A DNA stretch of 20,705 bases, taken from the NCBI GenBank assembly GCA_016302525.1, contig JAEDNJ010000006.1, forward strand, positions 1 through 20,705, given 5' to 3'. The stretch's first letter is position 1. Each line of letters starts with the position of its first letter. Positions 16,004 to 20,705 of the stretch are shown piece after piece. The stretch is from Phascolarctobacterium sp. (lineage in GTDB: Bacteria; Bacillota; Negativicutes; Acidaminococcales; Acidaminococcaceae). Under the pieces are notes generated by a model, which was not told the origin of the DNA, ran no database searches, and worked only from the letters and a program-made list of their open reading frames with translations. A program made the translations under genes and the position numbers.

Positions 16004-16125
16004 GTGTACTTCTACAATAAAATCCAAGTAGTTAAGAGAGCAATAGTTTTCACAGAGCATGATTGTGCACTTCTAAAATCTTATTCAGAGAGTTGAGAAC
16101 ACTAATATTTACAGGACAGGGATGC
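16004..16125. repeat. Degenerate 61-base tandem repetition (two units)
   Basis: Unit 1 starts at 16004 and unit 2 at 16065. Aligned by hand without gaps, the first 34 positions agree at about 24 sites and the rest is near random. Landmarks recur at the same offset: GTGTACTTCTA / GTGCACTTCTA, then GTTAAGAG / GTTGAGAA. In AT-rich sequence this may be chance or old decay. Confidence 0.3.
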
Positions 16126-16194
16126 TTCTGTTTCTAAATGCTCACTGTAGTTGTTTTTTGTGCGGAGTGGGATTTATGCTAAGTAGTTTCGTGC

Positions 16195-16998
16195 TTACAG
16201 CTCGCTGTTCATACTGCCGGTGCGATAGCCTTGCAAATCGAGCGCTACGAAGATAAAGCCGGCTGCCTTGACGAGCTGAATGATTTGCTCGCGATAGGTG
16301 GTTGCGACAAGGGCAATTTCCTCTGGGGCTACCTCAATGCGCGCTAGCTTACCATGGCAGCGTACACGCACGCTGTTGAGACCCAGGGCACGCAAACCAT
16401 CCTCCGCCGCTTCTACCATGCGGAGCTTGGCTTCGGTAATTTCTTCGCCGTAGGCTATGCGTGAGGAAAGACAGGCGTAGGCGGGCTTTTTAGCAACGGA
16501 GAGGCCGTACTTTGCCGCGAGGGCTCGCACATCAGCCTTAGTGAAGCCACAGACTAAGAGAGGGCTCACAATGCCCAATTCCTTGGCTGCCTGCATACCT
16601 GGGCGATAGTCGCCCGTGTCATCAAGATTTGCTCCATCAAAAACTATGTCGCAGCCTAAGTCCGCAGCCTTTTCCTTTACTGCTGTCATTAGCATTTTTT
16701 TGCAGTGGTAGCAGCGCTGGCCATCATTGGCTCTAAAGGCGGCATTTTGCAGTGGGTCGTACATCAGGCTGATGAGCTGGCTGCGTGTTTCCTGGGCAAC
16801 CTGGGCTGCATCCTGCCGTTCAAATTGGGGCACCACCGGGCTGACAAGCATGATGGGCTCTAGCTTAATTCCTGCCACTTTAGAGACTGCCAGTATTACG
16901 CTAGAGTCTACGCCGCCACTAAAGGCGAGGGCAGGGTGTTGATATTGCTGAAAAAATTCTATGAGAGCAGCCTCCTTGGCCGCTAAGCTTTGTTGCAT
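16195..16998 (-). CDS. larE: ATP-dependent sacrificial sulfur transferase LarE
   Basis: A cytosolic PP-loop enzyme of 267 aa that, in the lactate racemase system, adenylates the pyridinium biscarboxylate mononucleotide and donates sulfur to build the nickel-pincer nucleotide cofactor. The PP-loop SGGVDSS lies at 27-33. The family block DGANLDDTGDYRPG at 121-134 and PAYACLSSRIAYGEE at 172-186 are clear. The cysteine in the latter is residue 176, the same number as the sacrificial cysteine of Lactobacillus plantarum LarE. Two more cysteines (C96, C99 in RCYHCKK) form a CxxC pair. AAGGAG lies 9 bases before the ATG. It has its own consensus promoter. No larA, larB or larC is in the window, so its partner genes are elsewhere or it serves another nickel-pincer enzyme. 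Confidence 0.93.
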   Translation of the reverse strand: MQQSLAAKEAALIEFFQQYQHPALAFSGGVDSSVILAVSKVAGIKLEPIMLVSPVVPQFERQDAAQVAQETRSQLISLMYDPLQNAAFRANDGQRCYHCKKMLMTAVKEKAADLGCDIVFDGANLDDTGDYRPGMQAAKELGIVSPLLVCGFTKADVRALAAKYGLSVAKKPAYACLSSRIAYGEEITEAKLRMVEAAEDGLRALGLNSVRVRCHGKLARIEVAPEEIALVATTYREQIIQLVKAAGFIFVALDLQGYRTGSMNSEL

Positions 16999-17050
16999 GC
17001 TTTTCGTCTCCTTTGTAGCTTTGCTTACATAAAACCTATTATATTAGTAG

Positions 17051-17079
17051 TTTATACTCTGAGCACTGGTCTTTGTCAA
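17051..17079 (-). promoter_or_regulatory. Consensus promoter for larE
   Basis: On the minus strand, a perfect TTGACA (17079-17074), a 17-base spacer, and TATAAA (17056-17051). This is the closest match to sigma-A consensus in the window. Predicted start near 17044, giving a leader of about 45 bases. Confidence 0.85.
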
Positions 17080-17099
17080 GAAGAATTTGCAATTTTCAC

Positions 17100-17128
17100 T
17101 TGTAAATTTGGCTCGTTTGGAATATTAT
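17100..17128 (+). promoter_or_regulatory. Candidate promoter for the thioesterase-DUF190 pair
   Basis: TTGTAA at 17100-17105, a 17-base spacer and TATTAT at 17123-17128. It lies about 20 bases from the divergent larE promoter, so one regulator could affect both. An overlapping alternative -10 (TATAGT at 17129) has poorer spacing to any -35. Confidence 0.5.
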
Positions 17129-17161
17129 TATAGTAGAAGCTCGTTTGAAAGGATGGAACCT

Positions 17162-17539
17162 ATGATAGAATTAAAGGCTGGTTTAGTTGGCACTGCCACA
17201 ACTATCGTTAACGAAAATAATATTGCGCAAACAATGAAAAGCGGCGCTCTGCCCGTCTTTGCTACCCCCGCTATGTGCGCTCTCATGGAGGAGGCTGCCT
17301 GTGCCGCAGTCAAGGAGAGCCTGGAAGAGGGCATGGGCTCTGTGGGCATTTCCCTGAGCATTAGCCACGATAGAGCTACGGCTGTAGGCGCAGAGGTCAC
17401 TGCTACTGCCACCCTGACTGCCGTAGAGGGCCGTAAGCTGGTCTTTGCTGTGGAGGCTAAGGATAGCAAGGGCAGTATTGGCAAGGGCACTCATGAGCGC
17501 TTTATTATCAATAACGAAAAGTTTATGAGTAAGCTATAA
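17162..17539 (+). CDS. Hotdog-fold thioesterase, fluoroacetyl-CoA thioesterase (FlK)-like
   Basis: A 125-aa cytosolic hotdog-fold protein of the FlK-like acyl-CoA thioesterase family. The FlK catalytic triad T42-E50-H76 has an exact counterpart in spacing: T35 (FATPAM), E43 (LMEEA) and H69 (SISHDR), that is 8 and 26 residues apart in both. The substrate is not readable; most relatives outside Streptomyces cattleya have unknown short acyl-CoA substrates. The start is ATG 17162 because GAAAGGA (17147-17153) sits 8 bases before it; ATG 17153 overlaps that site. DUF190 follows after 33 bases with a good ribosome site and no terminator between, so the two form an operon divergent from larE. Confidence 0.85.
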   Translation: MIELKAGLVGTATTIVNENNIAQTMKSGALPVFATPAMCALMEEAACAAVKESLEEGMGSVGISLSISHDRATAVGAEVTATATLTAVEGRKLVFAVEAKDSKGSIGKGTHERFIINNEKFMSKL

Positions 17540-17572
17540 TCTTTGCCTGTAGAGGCATTGGAGGTGTAAAAA

Positions 17573-17986
17573 ATGGCATTAGAGTTCGCAAGGGTTACTT
17601 TCTTAAGAATTTACACAGGAGAGGATGTAATTTTAGGCGATGAACCGCTGTACAAGGCTATTTTGAAGGAGGCACGCAGACTAGGTCTAGCTGGAGGTAC
17701 TGCTATTAAGGCAATTTCCGGTTTCTCCAAGCAGATTAGGGGCGGCAATAATAGAATAAGCTATTTTGTTAGCGGCGTGGCCGATGCACCCATTATTATT
17801 GATATTGTGGATGACAAGGAGAGAGTGGCTAGCTTCCTGCCCTGGCTGGAGAAAAATGCTAAGCGCTCCCTGGTCACCGTCAGAGAGACGGATATTCTGA
17901 TGACTGATTATATTCGTCAGCGCAAGCAGGAGCTGGCTCAGCAAAAAGCTTCGAACCAGCCCACCATGCAGGTGCAGCAGCAATGA
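17573..17986 (+). CDS. DUF190 family protein (PII-like)
   Basis: A small soluble protein of 137 aa with the DUF190 fold, related in shape to PII signalling proteins. Visible traits: first strand with RIYTGED (12-18), PLYKAILKEARRLGLAGGTAIKAISGF (25-51) as helix and glycine turn, second half with PIIIDIVDDKE (73-83) and a closing strand SLVTVRETDIL. A charged, glutamine-rich tail of about 25 residues (113-137) extends past the usual domain. GGAGGTG lies 7 bases before ATG. In many bacteria DUF190 genes neighbour the fluoride channel gene crcB; here no crcB is in view and the partner is an FlK-like thioesterase. A terminator ends the unit. Confidence 0.87.
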   Translation: MALEFARVTFLRIYTGEDVILGDEPLYKAILKEARRLGLAGGTAIKAISGFSKQIRGGNNRISYFVSGVADAPIIIDIVDDKERVASFLPWLEKNAKRSLVTVRETDILMTDYIRQRKQELAQQKASNQPTMQVQQQ

Positions 17987-18009
17987 GTTAATAGTAGTAT
18001 TTATAGGAG

Positions 18010-18045
18010 AGGAAAGCAGTTAGACCTGCTTTCCTTTGCTCTTTT
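18010..18045 (+). terminator. Rho-independent terminator after DUF190
   Basis: A perfect 10-bp stem AGGAAAGCAG (18010-18019) with CTGCTTTCCT (18026-18035), loop TTAGAC, then a T-rich tail TTGCTCTTTT. Confidence 0.85.
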
Positions 18046-18058
18046 CAAGGGCTTTTGC

Positions 18059-18087
18059 TTGCAAATTTACAAGGGAAATGTTATCAT
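18059..18087 (+). promoter_or_regulatory. Candidate promoter for the 129-aa membrane protein
   Basis: TTGCAA at 18059-18064, a 17-base spacer and TATCAT at 18082-18087; a second -10-like TATAAA lies at 18087-18092. Predicted start near 18094. Confidence 0.55.
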
Positions 18088-18124
18088 ATAAAGGTATGAA
18101 TATTTTTTACGAGGTGCTAGGCTC

Positions 18125-18514
18125 ATGAATTTTGATTTCTTTTTCTTCTTAGTGTATATGTCCATTGTATCTTTTGCGCTGGCCTTTGTCTGCTACTATT
18201 TTATTGTCAGACTGCTGGGCAAGGAGGGCACTGCTTCTAAGGTTGCACAGGTAGTATTAATTCCTTTAATTATCGTCGCCTTTGATATGTATGTTTTCTA
18301 TGTCGAAGACAGCTGGCGTTATTTTGTCGCTAGTATTCCCCTGGCTGCTGTTTGCGGTCTTACCTTATATGCTTATTTCTTTAAGCGTGACGAGGCCTAT
18401 GGCTTTGCTCCCACCCCTAAGGAAGCAGCTAGAGTTTTAGAGGCTCCTCCGAAAAAGGTGAGCAAGAAGTCTCAGCGTATTCATGCTGCTCGCGAAAAAA
18501 GAGGCAGAAAATAA
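18125..18514 (+). CDS. Hypothetical three-helix membrane protein with basic tail
   Basis: I do not recognise a family. The 129-aa product has three likely membrane segments (about 5-29, 40-60, 67-86). A loop GKEGTASK separates helices 1 and 2. A C-terminal cytosolic tail of about 40 residues is strongly basic at the end (lysine and arginine rich, 109-129). The first helix is aromatic-rich (FDFFFFLVY). The start ATG 18125 has GAGGTG about 9 bases upstream (18110-18115). It lies between the DUF190 terminator and nifJ, with its own candidate promoter; no terminator separates it from nifJ, so it may be co-transcribed with it. The basic tail could bind RNA, phospholipid or a partner; this is inference. 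Confidence 0.75.
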   Translation: MNFDFFFFLVYMSIVSFALAFVCYYFIVRLLGKEGTASKVAQVVLIPLIIVAFDMYVFYVEDSWRYFVASIPLAAVCGLTLYAYFFKRDEAYGFAPTPKEAARVLEAPPKKVSKKSQRIHAAREKRGRK

Positions 18515-18537
18515 GCAGAACATTTATTTCTTTAGGT

Positions 18538-18573
18538 TTGTGTAGAATTTTGAGGAAGCTATATTTGTAGCTT
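18538..18573 (+). promoter_or_regulatory. Candidate nifJ promoter overlapped by an inverted repeat
   Basis: TTGTGT (18538-18543), a 16-base spacer, and TATATT (18560-18565). A perfect 6-base inverted repeat AAGCTA / TAGCTT (18556-18561 and 18568-18573) straddles the -10 and could be an operator or a small stem. No T run follows, so it is not a terminator. Confidence 0.4.
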
Positions 18574-18624
18574 GCCCAAAAACCAATCAACATAAAAGAT
18601 TTTTTAGAAAGAAGGGTAAAATCA

Positions 18625-20705
18625 ATGGCAAAAATGAAAACCATGGATGGCAACACCGCTGCTGCGCACATTGCGTATGCTTTTACTGATGTTGCTTGTA
18701 TCTATCCTATTACTCCGTCTTCCCCTATGGCCGAGGTTGTGGATGAATGGTCCGCACAAGGTAGAAAAAATCTCTTTGGTCAACAGGTTCGCGTTGTAGA
18801 AATGCAATCTGAGGCTGGCGCTGCTGGTGCTGTACACGGCTCTTTGCAGGCTGGTGCTCTGACTACTACCTTTACCGCCTCTCAAGGCTTACTTTTAATG
18901 ATTCCTAATATGTATAAGATTGCTGGCGAATTACTGCCTGGTGTTTTCCATGTTTCTGCTCGTGCTTTGGCTGCTAGCTCCCTGAACATTTTTGGTGACC
19001 ATCAGGACGTTATGGCTTGCCGTCAAACTGGCTTTGCTATGCTGGCTGAATCCTCTGTACAAGAGGTTATGGACCTGGCTGCAGTAGCTCACTTAACTGC
19101 AATTAAGAGCCGCGTGCCCTTCCTGAACTTCTTTGATGGCTTCCGTACCTCTCACGAAATCCAAAAGATTGAGGTTATGGACTACGAAGCTTTAGGCAAG
19201 CTGCTGGATAAGGATGCTGTAGAAGCCTTCCGTAAACGCTCTCTGAATCCGGACAATCCTGTACAACGCGGTACTGCGCAAAATCCTGATATCTATTTCC
19301 AAACCCGTGAAACTGTTAACACCTACTATGAAGCAGTTCCTGCTATGGTAGAGGAATACATGGCAGAAATTTCTAAGATTACCGGCCGTGAATATCATCT
19401 GTTCAACTACTATGGCGCTCCTGATGCTGAAAACATCATCGTTGCTATGGGCTCTGGCTGCGACACTGCTCGCACTGTAGCTGAGGCTCTCAACAAGCAA
19501 GGCCAAAAGGTTGGCGTGCTCGTAGTTCATCTGTATCGTCCCTTTGCCTTTGATGCTTTCATGAAGGCTATTCCGGAAACCGTAAAACGCATTGCTGTTT
19601 TAGACCGCACTAAAGAGCCTGGTTCCTTTGGCGAGCCTCTTTACTTAGATGTACGCGCTGCCTTCTACAATAGCGAGCGTCATCCTCTCATCATTGGCGG
19701 CCGCTATGGCTTAGGCTCCAAGGATCCTCTGCCGCGCGACATTGAGGCTGTTTTTGCTAATCTGGCAGCTGATGAACCGAAGAACAACTTCACCGTTGGT
19801 ATCGTAGATGATGTTACCCACACCTCTCTGCCTGCTGGCAAGGATTTAGAGGTTGTACCTGAGGGAACTACCGCTTGTAAGTTCTGGGGTCTGGGCTCCG
19901 ACGGCACCGTTGGCGCGAACAAGAACTCCATCAAGATTATCGGCGACCACACCGATATGTACGCACAAGGCTACTTCTTCTATGATTCTAAGAAGTCTGG
20001 TGGTATTACTGTATCCCACCTGCGCTTTGGCAAAACTCCTATTCAAGCTCCTTATCTGATTGATGCTGCTGACTTTGTAGCTGTACACAAGGCTTCCTAT
20101 GTACATTCCTATGACGTTGTAGCTGGCATTAAGAAGGGCGGTACCCTGCTCCTGAACTGCGAATGGTCCGCAGAGGAATTATCTGAGCACCTGCCTGCTG
20201 CTATGAAGCAATATATCGCTAAAAACGATATTAACCTGTATATTATTGATGCTGTCAAGATTGGCAAGGAAATCGGCTTAGGCGCTCGTATCAACATGGT
20301 AATGCAAGCTGCCTTCTTCAAGCTGGCTAACATCATTCCTATTGATGAGGCTGTTAAGTACATGAAGGACGCTATTGAGCACTCCTATGGCAAGAAGGGC
20401 AAATCCATCGTTGAGATGAACTATGCTGCTGTAGATGCTGGCGTTAATGCTGTTGTTAAGGTAGAGATTCCTGCTGATTGGGCAACTGCTGAGGATAAAG
20501 AAGCTGCTGCTAAGACTGGCAATGATTTCGTAGATAAGATTATGGTTCCCATGAACCGTCTGGAAGGCGACAAGCTGACCGTTGGCGATTTGATGTCTGT
20601 TAACGACGGCACCTTCCCCAGCGGCACCTCTGCTTACGAAAAACGTGGTGTTGCTCTGGATGTTCCTGAATGGAATCCTGATACCTGTATCCAATGTAAC
20701 CAATG
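18625..20705 (+). CDS. nifJ: Pyruvate:ferredoxin (flavodoxin) oxidoreductase, 5' part
   Basis: The first 693 codons of a homodimeric NifJ-type enzyme of about 1170 aa; the 3' end is cut by the window, so no stop is seen. It oxidises pyruvate with CoA to acetyl-CoA and CO2, passing electrons to ferredoxin, the central step of anaerobic pyruvate use. Domain I carries YPITPSS (27-33; T30), E63 in EMQSEAG and R113 in SARALA, matching T31, E64 and R114 of the Desulfovibrio africanus enzyme. Then follow domain II (VAMGSGCDT, LYRPF near 300), the gamma-type domain (FWGLGSDGTVGANKNSIK), and the first two cysteines of the ferredoxin domain, C688 and C691 (CIQCNQ). The missing part should hold the other cluster ligands and the thiamine diphosphate site. 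ATG 18625 follows GAAGGG with 8-base spacing. Strong bias to a few codons suggests high expression. Confidence 0.96.
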   Translation, partial: MAKMKTMDGNTAAAHIAYAFTDVACIYPITPSSPMAEVVDEWSAQGRKNLFGQQVRVVEMQSEAGAAGAVHGSLQAGALTTTFTASQGLLLMIPNMYKIAGELLPGVFHVSARALAASSLNIFGDHQDVMACRQTGFAMLAESSVQEVMDLAAVAHLTAIKSRVPFLNFFDGFRTSHEIQKIEVMDYEALGKLLDKDAVEAFRKRSLNPDNPVQRGTAQNPDIYFQTRETVNTYYEAVPAMVEEYMAEISKITGREYHLFNYYGAPDAENIIVAMGSGCDTARTVAEALNKQGQKVGVLVVHLYRPFAFDAFMKAIPETVKRIAVLDRTKEPGSFGEPLYLDVRAAFYNSERHPLIIGGRYGLGSKDPLPRDIEAVFANLAADEPKNNFTVGIVDDVTHTSLPAGKDLEVVPEGTTACKFWGLGSDGTVGANKNSIKIIGDHTDMYAQGYFFYDSKKSGGITVSHLRFGKTPIQAPYLIDAADFVAVHKASYVHSYDVVAGIKKGGTLLLNCEWSAEELSEHLPAAMKQYIAKNDINLYIIDAVKIGKEIGLGARINMVMQAAFFKLANIIPIDEAVKYMKDAIEHSYGKKGKSIVEMNYAAVDAGVNAVVKVEIPADWATAEDKEAAAKTGNDFVDKIMVPMNRLEGDKLTVGDLMSVNDGTFPSGTSAYEKRGVALDVPEWNPDTCIQCNQ

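Larger units (their letters stand above)
15857..16194. other. Gene-free convergent intergenic region of 338 bases
   Basis: This region lies between the flippase (+) and larE (-), which converge. It holds a terminator (15886-15925), then about 270 bases without a supported ORF. A short hairpin ATTCTGA/TCAGAAT lies at 15938-15965. A perfect 9-base inverted repeat, TATTGCTCT (15967-15975) and AGAGCAATA (16037-16045), spans 79 bases. A faint direct repetition of period 61 begins at GTGTACTTCTA (16004) and GTGCACTTCTA (16065); the first 34 bases agree at about 24 positions. No terminator for larE is evident. Confidence 0.5.

Noticed and set aside
16004..16125. CRISPR array remnant
   Set aside because: Only two degenerate units with about 70 percent agreement over 34 bases, no exact repeat, and no cas genes nearby.
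16999..17161. Fluoride (crcB) riboswitch before the thioesterase-DUF190 pair
   Set aside because: I looked because both families have fluoride ties, but no conserved fluoride riboswitch core or pseudoknot arms are visible in this short AT-rich region.
20278..20703. 141-aa open frame on the minus strand at the window end
   Set aside because: It lies opposite the nifJ reading frame, which is continuous from 18625 to the window edge with NifJ motifs throughout.

Overview
The window looks like ordinary chromosome from an anaerobic, fermentative, low-to-mid-GC Firmicute. A Negativicute close to Phascolarctobacterium or Acidaminococcus is my best guess. This rests on a NifJ-type pyruvate:ferredoxin oxidoreductase, LarE, sodium-coupled transporters, a DUF1934-argS block and an mfd-flippase block of the kind seen in Firmicutes, and Shine-Dalgarno sites with sigma-A-type promoters of Firmicute style. 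The genus is inference; no rRNA or tRNA is present to confirm it. Nearly all genes are on the + strand; only larE is on the - strand.

Layout. (1) 1-4570: an M20 metallopeptidase, an NhaC-family Na+/H+ antiporter and a PutP sodium/proline symporter. Hairpin terminators follow each gene and good promoters precede the two transporters, so these are separate units that share a peptide, amino-acid and sodium theme. (2) 4636-5374: a 202-aa protein I do not recognise, alone between its own promoter and terminator. (3) 5386-9142: a tight operon of DUF1934 (YwiB-like), DUF1846 (UPF0371) and argS, the last starting with TTG. (4) 9240-10763: sppA (membrane signal-peptide peptidase) followed 6 bases later by a Yip1-like membrane protein. 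(5) 10836-15856: mfd (transcription-repair coupling factor) and a SpoVB/YabM-like flippase. (6) 15857-16194: a gene-free stretch of 338 bases with a terminator, inverted repeats and a faint 61-base repetition. (7) 16195-17986: larE on the - strand, divergent from a pair encoding an FlK-like hotdog thioesterase and a DUF190 (PII-like) protein. (8) 18059-20705: a small three-helix membrane protein, then the first 693 codons of nifJ, cut by the window edge.

Most of the window is housekeeping or central metabolism. I do not see phage, insertion sequence, CRISPR, toxin-antitoxin or defence genes. The parts most worth a second look are the larE / thioesterase / DUF190 locus, the two uncharacterised families co-transcribed with argS, the unrecognised 202-aa gene, and the structured noncoding stretch between the flippase and larE.
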